Assembly: GCF_001613325.1 (NCBI RefSeq)
Contig: NZ_BDCD01000017.1
Location: forward strand, 62,001-126,000
Reading direction: 5' to 3'
DNA length: 64,000 nt
From: Nocardia yamanashiensis NBRC 100130
Lineage (GTDB): Bacteria; Actinomycetota; Actinomycetes; Mycobacteriales; Mycobacteriaceae
Shown: one piece after another, positions 17,479-26,354 of the stretch
Numbering within the stretch: the stretch's first letter is position 1
How the letters are laid out: each line of letters begins with the position of its first letter
Translations under genes and position numbers: made by a program
The notes under the pieces: model-generated
The model's input: the letters and a program-made list of their open reading frames with translations, nothing else
Database searches by the model: none
What the model was told of the DNA's origin: nothing

Positions 17479-18108
17479 ATGACCAAGGCGAAACAAGCGG
17501 GCGGCCGCCCCCGGCAGTCCCGGGTCGACACCTCGATCGCCACGGCCGTGCGCGTGCTCATCGCGGAGCGCGGCTATGCGAGCCTGACCGTCGACGCGGT
17601 CGCATTGCAGGCGGGAGTGAGCAAGGCGGCCATCTACCGCCGCTACGCCACCAAACAAGAAATGATCTTCTCGGTGCTGCTGCACGACCTGCGGGAGCAA
17701 CCACCCGCCGACACCGGCACCCTGCGCGGCGATCTCGGCGCCCTGACCGAGCAGATCGCCGCGCAGGTGACGGCGAGCGCGGCCACCCTGACCGGACTGC
17801 TCGCCGACATCCGCGCCGACCCCGCGCTGACCGCCCGCTTCGCCGGCGCTTTCCTGCCCGTCGAGCGCGCCATCATCGCGACGGTGCTCGACCGCGCGAT
17901 CGCCCGTGGCGAACTCTCTCACCGCCCGGAACCGGCACTGGTGCAGGCGCTACTCCTGGGCCCGTTGTACGCCTGGTTGGTCGTGCTGGACGAAAACCCG
18001 GCCCGCACAAGGGAACTGGCCGATCTGGTGGCCGCCATGACGGCGACCGCGCTCGTCAGCGATCAGCTCCCCGATGTATCGGGTGCGGCGGAAAGCAGCA
18101 CCCGGTAG
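17479..18108 (+). CDS. TetR/AcrR-family regulator
   Basis: 209 residues from ATG 17479 (MTKAKQAGGRPRQSR); ATG 17458 would add seven residues but lies within the putative operator. The helix-turn-helix reads VDAVALQAGVSKAAIYRRYA followed by TKQEMIFSVL. The C-terminal ligand domain is helical, ending in an Ala/Thr-rich helix. It lies 74 bases after the DMT exporter in the same direction, so exporter and regulator may share a transcript or be independent. The ligand is unknown. Confidence 0.87.
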   Translation: MTKAKQAGGRPRQSRVDTSIATAVRVLIAERGYASLTVDAVALQAGVSKAAIYRRYATKQEMIFSVLLHDLREQPPADTGTLRGDLGALTEQIAAQVTASAATLTGLLADIRADPALTARFAGAFLPVERAIIATVLDRAIARGELSHRPEPALVQALLLGPLYAWLVVLDENPARTRELADLVAAMTATALVSDQLPDVSGAAESSTR

Positions 18109-18122
18109 GCGATTCCGTACTC

Positions 18123-18144
18123 CCACTGGTCCATTGCTCAGTGG
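18123..18144 (+). terminator. Weak hairpin after the TetR gene
   Basis: CCACTG and CAGTGG pair across a 10-nt loop, 14 bases after the stop at 18108. No T-run follows, so this is only a candidate. Confidence 0.25.
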
Positions 18145-18248
18145 TGGGTTCCGTGGTCGGCACGGATGTCGGCTCGGCGGCGCGAATCTAGGTTTATGAG
18201 CGAGGGATTCGACACGAACCGCACTACCGAACTCATAGGGAGTAAGTC

Positions 18249-18662
18249 ATGAAGGCGCACGTCAGCTCTATTCTTCTCGGCGTCCGGGATATGGATCGGG
18301 CCAAGGAGTTCTACACCGAGGGGCTCGGTTGGACGATCGCGAGTGATTACGGGATCTCGGTGTTCTTCGAGTCCGACGGGGCTTCGCCGGTGGGGTTCTA
18401 CGGGCGTGAGGGGCTGGCCGGGCAGGTGGGAACGGATCCGGAAGGTAGCGGGTTCAGTGGGCTGGTGCTGACCTACGTGGTGCGTAGCGAGGCGCGGGTG
18501 GACGCGATCCTCGCGGAGGCCGAGAAGGCCGGGGCCACCGTGCTGAAGCCGGCGGGCGCCCTGCCGTGGGGCGGGTACGGCGGCACGTTCGCCGACCCGG
18601 ACGGCTACGTGTGGAGTGTCGGTTACAGCGCGCAGGGTGAGGATCAGCCGTACGCCGAATGA
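18249..18662 (+). CDS. VOC (glyoxalase/bleomycin-resistance fold) protein
   Basis: 137 residues. Two beta-alpha-beta-beta-beta modules: VSSILLGVRDMDRAKEFYTE at the start, and GGTFADPDGYVWSVGY at the end, which carries the usual acidic metal-ligand region. Ribosome site GGGAG lies 7 bases before ATG 18249. This group is large, and the substrate cannot be predicted; it could be a small dioxygenase, isomerase or binding protein. It is convergent with the XRE regulator gene, with six bases between them. Confidence 0.85.
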   Translation: MKAHVSSILLGVRDMDRAKEFYTEGLGWTIASDYGISVFFESDGASPVGFYGREGLAGQVGTDPEGSGFSGLVLTYVVRSEARVDAILAEAEKAGATVLKPAGALPWGGYGGTFADPDGYVWSVGYSAQGEDQPYAE

Positions 18663-18668
18663 TCGCCG

Positions 18669-19604
18669 TCAGCCGGCGACGTACCCGTGGTCGCGTTCCA
18701 GGTGTTCGCGCCACGGGATTTCGCGTTCCTCGGGGGTCATGGCCAGCAGGCCGTGCAGACAGGTCCAGCCGGCCGCGTCGACGGGTTGCCAGATCTGGAC
18801 CCACGCACCGGCGATGGAGGGGAGGGACATGCTGGTCATGATCATTTCGAGGTCGCCGATGGCGAGATTGCGGATGGTGCGCGAGCGGCCGATGGGAAGG
18901 GCCACGTCATTGCGGGCCCACATGGTGGCGAAAAGCGTGCTCTGCGCGCACAGATCGTCCACGAAGGTGGTCCAGGCGGGGTCCTGCAGGTGCCGGACGT
19001 AGGCCGCTCGCAGGTAGGCGACCATCCGGGCCTGGTGCTCGGGTCCGGTGGACGGGTAGGGGTTGCAGCATTCCGGGCTCAGGAAGACCTTGCGCAGGAC
19101 GTTCCTGTCACCGCGCGTGAAAGCGGGGCACAGCGCCTCGTACGCGGAGTTGTGAGCGAGCACGTCGTACCGGGCGCTGAGGAGAGCCGCGGGGAGCGGA
19201 TTCAGGTGGTCGAGGATCACCTGGATCTCCTCGGAGATGGGATCCTCGTGCTGTGGTGTGGGAACCGTGGGGACATCCGCCAGGCGATACAGGTGCGCCT
19301 TTTCGACGCCGTCCAGGCAGAGCGTGCGGGAAATGGCATCCAGGACCTGAATACTCGCGTTGATATCGCGCCCCTGCTCGAGCCAGGTGTACCAGGTCAC
19401 GCCGACACCGGCCAGCTGCGCGACCTCCTCCCGGCGCAGACCGGGCGTGCGGCGACGCGAACCCACCGGCAGGCCCACATCCTGCGGGGTGATCCGCGCA
19501 CGCCTCGACTTGAGGAACGCCGAAAGTTCCTCGCGGCGGGCCTTACCCGCCGAACGAGTCCGGGAGCCGGCCGCATTTCCGTTCGCTACGTCCACGTTTC
19601 CCAT
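18669..19604 (-). CDS. XRE regulator with MmyB-like ligand domain
   Basis: 311 residues from ATG 19604. An N-terminal helix-turn-helix (LRREEVAQLAGVGVTWYTWL) is followed by the MmyB-like fatty-acid-binding PAS-like domain (LSARYDVLAHNSAYEALCPA, then the RHLQDPAWTTFVDDLCAQST segment). The family includes MmyB and MltR-like regulators of transporter and antibiotic genes. It is divergent from the DHA2 efflux gene at 19693, which it probably controls. The space between has TATAAG (19648-19653) and the small inverted repeat TCCTG-TTAC-CAGGA at 19660-19673. Confidence 0.88.
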   Translation of the reverse strand: MGNVDVANGNAAGSRTRSAGKARREELSAFLKSRRARITPQDVGLPVGSRRRTPGLRREEVAQLAGVGVTWYTWLEQGRDINASIQVLDAISRTLCLDGVEKAHLYRLADVPTVPTPQHEDPISEEIQVILDHLNPLPAALLSARYDVLAHNSAYEALCPAFTRGDRNVLRKVFLSPECCNPYPSTGPEHQARMVAYLRAAYVRHLQDPAWTTFVDDLCAQSTLFATMWARNDVALPIGRSRTIRNLAIGDLEMIMTSMSLPSIAGAWVQIWQPVDAAGWTCLHGLLAMTPEEREIPWREHLERDHGYVAG

Positions 19605-19692
19605 AGTCGCCGCAAGCACCGACAGTATCCAGGTGCTGCCGGTACCCGTATAAGCGGACTCCTGTTACCAGGATGGACGGGACCGCAGGCTC

Positions 19693-21129
19693 ATGGACAT
19701 GACTTCGAGCCTTACCCGAACGCCTCCGGTAGCGGCGCCGGCCGCCGGCCCGGCCGGCACGCGCAAGCCGCTGGCCGTTCTCGCGGTGATCCTGCTGGGC
19801 CAGTTCGTGGCCGTGCTGGACGCCTCCATCGTCAATGTCGCCATTCCCTCGATTCGTACCTCGTTGCACGCCAGCGGTTCCGCGCTGCAACTCATCGTGT
19901 CCGGCTATGTCATCGCCTACGCGGTGCTGCTGGTCACCGGTGCACGGCTGGGTGACCGGTTCGGTCAGCGGAATATGTTCCTCACCGGACTGGCCGTGTT
20001 CACGGCGGCGTCGCTGGCCTGCGGGATGGCGTGGAATACCGACTCGCTCATCGTATTCCGGTTCCTCCAGGGCGTCGGATCGGCGGCGATGGTGCCGCAG
20101 GTCATGACGCTGATCCAGCGCACGTTCACGGGAACCACTCGGGCCCGGGCACTTTCGGCGTACGCGGCGGTCATCTCCGGCGGCATGGTCGCGGGGCAGA
20201 TCGCGGGCGGGCTCATCGTCAATGCCGATATCGCCGGAAGTACCTGGCGCGGAGTGTTTCTGGTGAACGTGCCGATCGGGCTGGCGCTGCTCGCCATCGC
20301 ACCCGGAATCCTGCCCGCCCTGACGGCGCGCACCGATCGCAAACTCGATCTGGCGGGACTGGCCGTACTCACTCCGGCCGTACTGCTGCTGGTAGTGCCG
20401 CTCGTTCTCGGCCACGAACAGGATTGGCCGGTGTGGAGCTGGGTCGCGCTGGGTTGCGCCGCACTGGGATTCGCCGGTTTCGCACTGGTGGAACGTCACG
20501 TGCACCGGCGCGGTGGCGAACCGCTGTTCGCCGACCGGGTACTGCGGACTCCCGGCCTGGTGCTCACCGCCCTCACCCTGCTGATCGTCATGTGCACTTT
20601 CGGCGGCTGGCTGTTCGTCATGGCCATCCACCTGCAGGGCACGCTCGGTTACAGCGCCCTGCACGCGGGACTGCTGTTCCTTCCCAATGGCGCGACTTTC
20701 GCTGTCGCCAGCCTGAATTGGTCGCGCATCCCGGCCCGCTTCCACGCCGTCATGATTCCGCTCGGCCTGGTGCTGGCCGCCTCGACCATGGTCGTCATGG
20801 GCCTGCTGCTGCGTGACGGCGGCGGGATGGGCGTGCTGGAGCTGACCGTGTTCGGCCTCATGGGCATCGGTTTCGGGTTGTCGTTCAGCCCGCTCATGGC
20901 CCGCACCACCGGTCGCATTCCGCCGCAGCTGGCCGCCGATGCCAGCGGCATCCTGGTGACCAGCGTGCAGTTGGGCATCGTGGTCGGCATCGCGACCTTC
21001 GGGTCGGTGTTCCTGAGCCTGGCCGGTGCGACGGCGCTGTCGGCGGCGCACGCGGTGAGCGTCACCGCGATCGCCGAAGGGGTGACGGTGCTGGTCGCAG
21101 CGGGACTCGCAGCCAAGGCGGCGCGGTAG
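19693..21129 (+). CDS. DHA2 (EmrB/QacA) family drug-efflux MFS transporter
   Basis: 478 residues, 14 predicted transmembrane helices. Motif C-like and family marks are QFVAVLDASIVNVAIPSI in helix 1, GARLGDRFGQRNMF (motif A), FRFLQGVGSAAMVPQ, and WRGVFLVNVPIGLALL. Such proton-driven pumps export drugs or toxic metabolites. The neighbouring divergent XRE regulator suggests induction by a small hydrophobic molecule. The ribosome site is weak. Confidence 0.9.
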   Translation: MDMTSSLTRTPPVAAPAAGPAGTRKPLAVLAVILLGQFVAVLDASIVNVAIPSIRTSLHASGSALQLIVSGYVIAYAVLLVTGARLGDRFGQRNMFLTGLAVFTAASLACGMAWNTDSLIVFRFLQGVGSAAMVPQVMTLIQRTFTGTTRARALSAYAAVISGGMVAGQIAGGLIVNADIAGSTWRGVFLVNVPIGLALLAIAPGILPALTARTDRKLDLAGLAVLTPAVLLLVVPLVLGHEQDWPVWSWVALGCAALGFAGFALVERHVHRRGGEPLFADRVLRTPGLVLTALTLLIVMCTFGGWLFVMAIHLQGTLGYSALHAGLLFLPNGATFAVASLNWSRIPARFHAVMIPLGLVLAASTMVVMGLLLRDGGGMGVLELTVFGLMGIGFGLSFSPLMARTTGRIPPQLAADASGILVTSVQLGIVVGIATFGSVFLSLAGATALSAAHAVSVTAIAEGVTVLVAAGLAAKAAR

Positions 21130-21136
21130 GATCCGT

Positions 21137-21156
21137 CTATGCACCCAGTTGCATAG
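21137..21156. promoter_or_regulatory. PadR operator candidate
   Basis: CTATGCA-CCCAGT-TGCATAG is a perfect 7-bp inverted repeat, 28 bases before the ATG of the PadR gene. ATGCA/TGCAT half sites spaced like this are typical of PadR-family boxes, so autoregulation of the operon is likely. Confidence 0.65.
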
Positions 21157-21184
21157 TACGCGGCGTCTCACGTACCCTCACGTC

Positions 21185-21763
21185 ATGGCCCTCGAACATG
21201 CGCTGCTGGTATCGCTGACCGAACGCGCCAGCTCGGGCTACGACCTGGCCCGCCGGTTCGACAAATCCATCGGCTTCTTCTGGAACGCCACCCACCAGCA
21301 GATCTATCGTGTGCTCAAGCGCATGGACGAGCAGGGCTGGGTGATCGCCGAGGCCATCGCCCAGGAGGGCCGCCCGGACAAGAAGGTCTACACCGTCTCC
21401 GACGCCGGCCGTGACGAACTCGTCCGCTGGATCGCCGAACCCGCCGATATCGAACCCATGCGCAATGAGCTCGGCGTCAAACTGCGCGCCGCCTCGCTGG
21501 GCGATATGGCCGCCATGGAAGCCGAAGTGCGCCGTCACCGCGACGAGCACGCCGTGCGCCTGGACCTCTACCGCGCCTTCGAGAAGAAGGACTACCCCGC
21601 GCCGGATCAGCTCACCGGCAAGAAGCTGCACCAGTACCTCGTGCTGCGCGGAGGCATCCGCGTACAGGAGGGTGTCGTGGACTGGTGTGAGGAAGTACTC
21701 GACGCCCTGGCACGCGACTCAGCCCGGTCGCAGGCGTCCGACCCGAAAGGCACTCAGCGATGA
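21185..21763 (+). CDS. PadR-family transcriptional regulator
   Basis: 192 residues. The start ATG 21185 (MALEHALLVSLTERASSGYD) is standard for the family; the open frame back to 21149 overlaps the operator. The winged helix is followed by VYTVSDAGRDELVRW and a long C-terminal helical domain that makes the dimer. Its stop overlaps the ATG of the next gene (ATGA at 21760-21763). PadR repressors usually respond to phenolic or similar compounds, so the co-transcribed flavin enzyme probably acts on the inducer. Confidence 0.92.
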   Translation: MALEHALLVSLTERASSGYDLARRFDKSIGFFWNATHQQIYRVLKRMDEQGWVIAEAIAQEGRPDKKVYTVSDAGRDELVRWIAEPADIEPMRNELGVKLRAASLGDMAAMEAEVRRHRDEHAVRLDLYRAFEKKDYPAPDQLTGKKLHQYLVLRGGIRVQEGVVDWCEEVLDALARDSARSQASDPKGTQR

Positions 21764-23787
21764 GCGCGTACCCGCATCTGTTCGAACCCCTGGATCTGGG
21801 ATTCACCACCCTGCGCAATCGCGTGGTCATGGGTTCCATGCACACCGGCCTGGAAGACCGCGCCTGGCATATCAACCGGCTGGCCGCCTATTTCGCCGAG
21901 CGCGCCAAAGGCGGTGTGGGCCTGATCATCACCGGTGGTTACGCCCCCAACCGCACCGGCTGGCTGCTGCCGTTCGGCGCCAAGCTGACCAACAAGACCG
22001 AGGCGTACCGGCATCGCGCCATCACCAAGGCGGTGCACGCCGAGGGCGGCAAGATCGCGCTGCAGATCCTGCACGCGGGCCGTTATTCCTATATGCCGAC
22101 CAGTGTTTCGGCCTCGGCCATCAAGGCGCCGATCAACCCGTTCAAGCCGCGCGCGCTGTCGAGCAAGGGCGTCGAGGCCACCATCGACGACTACGCGCGC
22201 TGCGCCTACCTGGCCAAGTTCGCCGGGTACGACGGTGTCGAGATCATGGGCGGTGAAGGCTATTTCATCAACCAGTTCCTCGCGCCGCGCACCAATAAGC
22301 GCAAGGACAAGTGGGGCGGCTCATCCGAGAACCGCCGCCGCATCGCCGGGGAGATCGTGCGCCGGGTGCGCAAGGCGGTCGGCCCGGACTTCATCATCGT
22401 ATTCCGTTTGTCCATGGCCGATTTCGTGGAGAACGGCCAGACCTGGGACGAGATCGAAGCCGTCGCCAAGGATGTGGAGGCCGCCGGGGCCACCATCATC
22501 AATACCGATATCGGCTGGCACGAGGCGCGCGTCCCGACCATCGTGACCTCGGTGCCGCGCGCGGCGTTCGTGGAATGGACCGCGAAGGTCAGGGACGTGG
22601 TGAGCATTCCGGTGTGCGCCTCCAACCGCATCAATATGCCGGAGACCGCCGAGGAGATCCTCACCCGCGGCGACGCCGAACTGATCTCCCTGGCCCGTCC
22701 GCTGCTGGCCGATCCGGAATGGGCGCGCAAGGCCCAGGAGGCGCGCAATGACGAGATCAATACCTGCATCGCCTGCAACCAGGCCTGCCTCGATCACGCC
22801 TTCCAGGCCAAAACCGTTTCCTGCCTGCTGAATCCGCGTGCGGGCCACGAGACCGAGCTCAAGCTGCTGCCGACCCGCCGCACCCGCAAGTTCGCGGTGG
22901 TCGGCGCGGGCCCGGCCGGGCTGTCGGCGGCGGTGTCGCTGGCCGAGCGCGGGCATTCGGTGGACCTGTTCGAGGCCGACGACAAGATCGGCGGGCAGTT
23001 CGACATCGCCCGCCGCATCCCGGGCAAGGAAGAGTTCAGCGAGACCGTCCGCTACTTCACCCGCAAGCTCGAGATCACCGGCGTGCGCGTGCATCTCAAT
23101 ACCCGGGCGACGGCCGAGCAGCTCATCGCGGGCGGCTACGACGAGGTCATCCTGGCCACCGGCGTGAAGCCGCGCATCCCGAACATCCCCGGCGTCGATC
23201 ACCCTAAGGTGCTCACCTACGCCGAACTGGTGCGCGACGGCAAGCCGGTCGGCAAGAAGGTCGCGGTCATCGGCGCGGGCGGCATCGGCTTCGACGTCAG
23301 CGAATTCCTCACCGTCGAAGGGCATCCCAGCCTCAAGCTCGACGAGTGGAAGGAAGAGTGGGGCGTCTCGGACGATCCGAACGCGCGCGGCTTCCTGACC
23401 AAGCCCAAGCCCTCCCCCGCCGCCCGCGAAGTCGTACTGCTGCAGCGCAAGTCGTCCTCGTTCGGCAAGGACCTGGGCAAGACCTCCGGCTGGGTGCACC
23501 GGGCCGCGGTGAAGGCCAAGGGCGTCGAACAGATCGGTGGCGTCAACTACGAGCGCATCGACGATCGCGGCCTGCACATCAGCTTCGGCGAGAAGCGCCA
23601 GCGGCCCACCGTCATCGAATGCGACAATGTGATCCTGTGCGCCGGACAGGAATCCGTGCGCGATCTGGAAGCGCCGCTGACCGCGGCGGGCGTCAAGTTC
23701 CATCTGATCGGCGGCGCGGACCTGGCCGCCGAACTGGACGCCAAGCGCGCCATCAACCAGGGCACCCGGCTGGCGGCGGGCCTGTAA
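21760..23787 (+). CDS. FadH-like flavin/Fe-S oxidoreductase (2,4-dienoyl-CoA reductase family)
   Basis: 675 residues in the order of Escherichia coli FadH: an Old Yellow Enzyme TIM barrel binding FMN (LFEPLDLGFTTLRNRVVMGS, then ALQILHAGRYSY), a 4Fe-4S site (CIACNQACLDHAF then a further Cys in SCLLNPRAG), an FAD part (VVGAGPAGLSAAVSLAERGH) and an NAD(P)H part (KVAVIGAGGIGFDV). It reduces a conjugated double bond in an enoyl-CoA, or a related aromatic or steroid substrate. Control by PadR and pairing with a VOC protein hint at a ring compound or phenolic rather than ordinary beta-oxidation; that is inference. Confidence 0.88.
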   Translation: MSAYPHLFEPLDLGFTTLRNRVVMGSMHTGLEDRAWHINRLAAYFAERAKGGVGLIITGGYAPNRTGWLLPFGAKLTNKTEAYRHRAITKAVHAEGGKIALQILHAGRYSYMPTSVSASAIKAPINPFKPRALSSKGVEATIDDYARCAYLAKFAGYDGVEIMGGEGYFINQFLAPRTNKRKDKWGGSSENRRRIAGEIVRRVRKAVGPDFIIVFRLSMADFVENGQTWDEIEAVAKDVEAAGATIINTDIGWHEARVPTIVTSVPRAAFVEWTAKVRDVVSIPVCASNRINMPETAEEILTRGDAELISLARPLLADPEWARKAQEARNDEINTCIACNQACLDHAFQAKTVSCLLNPRAGHETELKLLPTRRTRKFAVVGAGPAGLSAAVSLAERGHSVDLFEADDKIGGQFDIARRIPGKEEFSETVRYFTRKLEITGVRVHLNTRATAEQLIAGGYDEVILATGVKPRIPNIPGVDHPKVLTYAELVRDGKPVGKKVAVIGAGGIGFDVSEFLTVEGHPSLKLDEWKEEWGVSDDPNARGFLTKPKPSPAAREVVLLQRKSSSFGKDLGKTSGWVHRAAVKAKGVEQIGGVNYERIDDRGLHISFGEKRQRPTVIECDNVILCAGQESVRDLEAPLTAAGVKFHLIGGADLAAELDAKRAINQGTRLAAGL

Positions 23788-24368
23788 TGCCGAACCTCAC
23801 CCGCCTGGGCCTGCCCGGAGACGAGCAGGCTTGGGCGGCACTGGGTTTCACTGTCACCGGCGGTCACGTGCGGATCGGGCAGGTGGACTGCACGGTGGGC
23901 GCGGCCGGCTGGGGCTTCGACGAAACCCATACCGCCACCGGGGAACTCGGCGTGCCGTATCTCGACGGCGGCGCGGCCGGTTCGCCGGTAGCGCATCCCA
24001 ATGGCGTCACCATCGTCGATCACGTCGTCTACTGGGTGCCGGAATTGGATTCCGCGGTCGCCGAACTGAACGCCGTGCTCGGAATTCCACCGCGCCGCCG
24101 TTTCTTCCCGCGCGGGCCCGAAGGCCCGGAAATGGCTTTCTACCGCGTCGGCGAACCATTCATCGAAGTGGTGAGTTCCGGCCGTTCGGCGGCACTCGTG
24201 GGCGCGGCATTCCTCACCCCGGATCTGGACGCGACAGTGGCCGCTGTGCGCGCGGCGGGCGGACCCATCGGGGATCCGAAACCGGCGGTGCAGGGCGGTC
24301 GTATCGCCAGTGTCTGGCGGGGCCACGTGAATTGGGGGATTGCATTCATGGAGCCGAAGCCCCACTAG
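23787..24368 (+). CDS. VOC-fold protein in the PadR operon
   Basis: 193 residues. The ATG shares a base with the preceding stop (TAATG at 23785-23789). The second half is a recognisable glyoxalase-like domain: HVVYWVPELDSAVAELNAVL, then FYRVGEPFIEVVS and FLTPDLDATVAAVRAAGGP. The first half is a degenerate copy with WGFDETHTATGELG. The tight operon with the FadH-like reductase and PadR indicates a shared pathway. The exact reaction is unknown; a ring-cleavage or isomerase step is possible. Confidence 0.8.
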   Translation: MPNLTRLGLPGDEQAWAALGFTVTGGHVRIGQVDCTVGAAGWGFDETHTATGELGVPYLDGGAAGSPVAHPNGVTIVDHVVYWVPELDSAVAELNAVLGIPPRRRFFPRGPEGPEMAFYRVGEPFIEVVSSGRSAALVGAAFLTPDLDATVAAVRAAGGPIGDPKPAVQGGRIASVWRGHVNWGIAFMEPKPH

Positions 24369-24451
24369 GGGAAATCCGCCGGATCTTGTGAAGATTTTGT
24401 GCGCGAATCTCGTTCGGCGGCTCTCGGTTTGCTTATTTGTCGGACCTCCCT

Positions 24452-24473
24452 GTAAAGATCTTGAAGTCTTTAC
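24452..24473. promoter_or_regulatory. Inverted repeat before the DUF4189 pair
   Basis: GTAAAGA-8 nt-TCTTTAC is a perfect 7-bp inverted repeat in an unusually AT-rich stretch, about 30 bases before the TTG start. It could be an operator or a leader hairpin. Confidence 0.45.
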
Positions 24474-24503
24474 TTCTTCATCTTCCTCGGGGGAGGACCC
24501 CTC

Positions 24504-24965
24504 TTGAATCTGTCACTCAATCGGTCACGCGCCCTGGGCGTCATCGCCGCCACCGCCACCGCACTCGTGCTCGGCGCCACCGGCACCTCGCAGGCCGCCG
24601 ACGCCGACGGCAACGAATGGGGCTCGCTGGCCTACGAATACGTCGGCAACCAGCTGCACACCATCGTCGCGGTCAACTACGACTCCCAGGAGTCGGCCGA
24701 GGCCGCCGCGTTGAGCGGCTGCGAAACCGGCGACTGCATCGTCCACACCACCTGGGCGAACGGCTGCGTGGCCGTGGCGTCGCGCACCACCGGCGGCCGC
24801 AACGCGGGCTTCTGGGCGCAATCCGGCCCCACCCGCGCCGAAGCCTCCCGCAAGACCCTCGCCGCCACCGGCACCGACCCGAACCCGCTGATGGTCAGCC
24901 TCGGCAGCTCGCAGGCCAGCTCGGCTCGCGTCGTCAGCTCCGAGTGCACCCGCAACGCGGGCTGA
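24504..24965 (+). CDS. Secreted DUF4189 protein (first copy)
   Basis: 153 residues starting at TTG 24504 with GGGAGG 9 bases ahead. A Sec signal peptide is evident (NRSRALGVIAATATALVLGA, probable cut after SQA-A). The mature DUF4189 domain has the pattern WGSLAYEYVGN, four paired cysteines (GCETGDC, NGCVAVAS, SSECTRNAG) and SGPTRAEASRKTLAATG. Members are small exported proteins of Nocardia and mycobacteria; their role is not established, perhaps surface or protease-related. A second copy follows after eight bases. Confidence 0.85.
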   Translation: MNLSLNRSRALGVIAATATALVLGATGTSQAADADGNEWGSLAYEYVGNQLHTIVAVNYDSQESAEAAALSGCETGDCIVHTTWANGCVAVASRTTGGRNAGFWAQSGPTRAEASRKTLAATGTDPNPLMVSLGSSQASSARVVSSECTRNAG

Positions 24966-24973
24966 CGCCGGTC

Positions 24974-25396
24974 ATGTCCCGGCGCGGGAAAACCGTGCTC
25001 GGCGTGCTGGCGGCAGCCGGCACGCTCGTGCTCCCGGCCACGGCGCACGCGGACGGCGACGTCTACGGCGCCATGGCCGTCTCCTTCCACCGGGGCGATC
25101 CGGTGATCGGAATCGTCACGGACGCAAGCGATCAGGCCAGCGCCGACCAGGCCGCGATCCAGCGGTGCGGGCACTTCAGCTGCCTGATCAAGGTGCAATT
25201 CGTGAACGGCTGCGCCGCCATCGCCAGTCGCGGCAGCAGCTATGCCTCGGCGGTGGGCCCCACCCGCGCCGAAGCCGAACGCAAAGCGCTGGCCGCCACC
25301 GGACCGGACCCCAACCCGGTGCTGGGCAACCTCGGTGTCGGGCCGAAGAGCGAGACCGCGGTCGTCGCCTCGGAGTGCACCGTCAACGCGGGCTGA
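24974..25396 (+). CDS. Secreted DUF4189 protein (second copy)
   Basis: 140 residues, starting ATG 24974, eight bases after the first copy. Signal peptide KTVLGVLAAAGTLVLPATAH with a cut near AHA-D. The body repeats the family pattern: YGAMAVSFHRGDPV, RCGHFSCLIKVQFVNGC, VGPTRAEAERKALAATG and a final Cys in ASECTVNAG. The two copies share the same ending style and must come from a tandem duplication that has since diverged strongly. Confidence 0.83.
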   Translation: MSRRGKTVLGVLAAAGTLVLPATAHADGDVYGAMAVSFHRGDPVIGIVTDASDQASADQAAIQRCGHFSCLIKVQFVNGCAAIASRGSSYASAVGPTRAEAERKALAATGPDPNPVLGNLGVGPKSETAVVASECTVNAG

Positions 25397-25465
25397 CGCA
25401 CGTCGCGCCGGAACTCTCCGGGGGAAACCCGGCGGGTTCCGGCGATTCGATTAGGCTCGGCACTC

Positions 25466-26263
25466 GTGAGCTTGCCTGCACCTACCGCCGACAACCGGGC
25501 CGTCGTCACCGGATCCTCCTCCGGCATCGGAACCGCCCTCGCCGAAGAACTCGCCTCGCGCGGCTATTCGCTGATCCTGGTGGCCCGCCGCGAAGATCTG
25601 CTGAACCAGCTCGCCGAGAAGCTGAGCGCGAAATACGGCATCACCGCCGAAGTCCGCGCGGTCGATCTGTCGAATCGGGAACAGCGCGCCCCGCTGGCCA
25701 AGGAACTCGCCGACCGCGATATCGCGATTCTGTGCAATAACGCCGGTGTCGCCACCTTCGGGCCGCTCGCCAAGCTGGATCTCGATTACGAGCGCGACAT
25801 CATGGAACTCAATGCCGTGGCCGTCCACGATCTGTCCCTGGCGGTACTGCCGGGCATGCTGAAGCGGCGGGCGGGCGGCATTCTCATCACCGGTTCGGCG
25901 GCGGGCAATATGCCGATTCCGAACAACGCCACCTACGCGGCTTCCAAGGCGTTCACCAATTCCTTCTCCGAATCGCTGCGCGGTGAGGTGAAGAACAGCG
26001 GCATCAATGTGACGCTGCTCGCTCCCGGCCCGGTGCGCACCGACAATCCGGATCAGGAAGAAGTCGGCAACAAGATCCCGGAATTCATCTGGGTCACCGC
26101 CGCGCACACCGCCAAGATCACCATCGATGCGCTGGCCCGCAACAAGATGCGCGTGGTGCCGGGCCTGATCTCCAAGGGCATGAGCCTGGTCGGGCAGTTC
26201 GGGCCGCGCTCGCTCACCTCGCCGGTGGCCGGGGCCATGTACAAGAAGCTCGGCGAGAGCTAG
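25466..26263 (+). CDS. cmrA: CmrA-like short-chain reductase of mycolic acid synthesis
   Basis: 265 residues from GTG 25466. NADPH-binding GSSSGIGTALAEELASRGY, NNAG-type CNNAGVATFG, and catalytic Ser-Tyr-Lys in ILITGSAAGN and YAASKAFTNSFSESLRGE. From memory the sequence closely follows Rv2509 (CmrA), including LNAVAVHDLSLAVLPGMLKR, LLAPGPVRT, and the C-terminal RNKMRVVPGLISKGMS. CmrA reduces the beta-keto group of the freshly condensed 3-oxo-mycolate. Its presence is a strong taxonomic sign of a mycolate-containing bacterium. Confidence 0.82.
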   Translation: MSLPAPTADNRAVVTGSSSGIGTALAEELASRGYSLILVARREDLLNQLAEKLSAKYGITAEVRAVDLSNREQRAPLAKELADRDIAILCNNAGVATFGPLAKLDLDYERDIMELNAVAVHDLSLAVLPGMLKRRAGGILITGSAAGNMPIPNNATYAASKAFTNSFSESLRGEVKNSGINVTLLAPGPVRTDNPDQEEVGNKIPEFIWVTAAHTAKITIDALARNKMRVVPGLISKGMSLVGQFGPRSLTSPVAGAMYKKLGES

Positions 26264-26301
26264 GTCAAGAAGCCGTCAAGATTGCCCGGCCGCGCGTCAA
26301 G
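26264..26301. repeat. Three phased GTCAAG direct repeats upstream of lysA paralogue
   Basis: GTCAAG occurs at 26264, 26275 and 26296, spaced 11 and 21 bases, so all three fall on the same helical face. They lie between cmrA and the lysA-like gene and may bind an activator or repressor. Confidence 0.35.
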
Positions 26302-26354
26302 GGCGTGTAGCGGGTGCACCTGCGGTAATGAAATCGGCGTAGTCCTGAAGGCGG

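Noticed and set aside
24974..25396. Frameshifted continuation of the first DUF4189 gene
   Set aside because: The second copy has its own ATG, signal peptide and full domain, so it is a separate gene.
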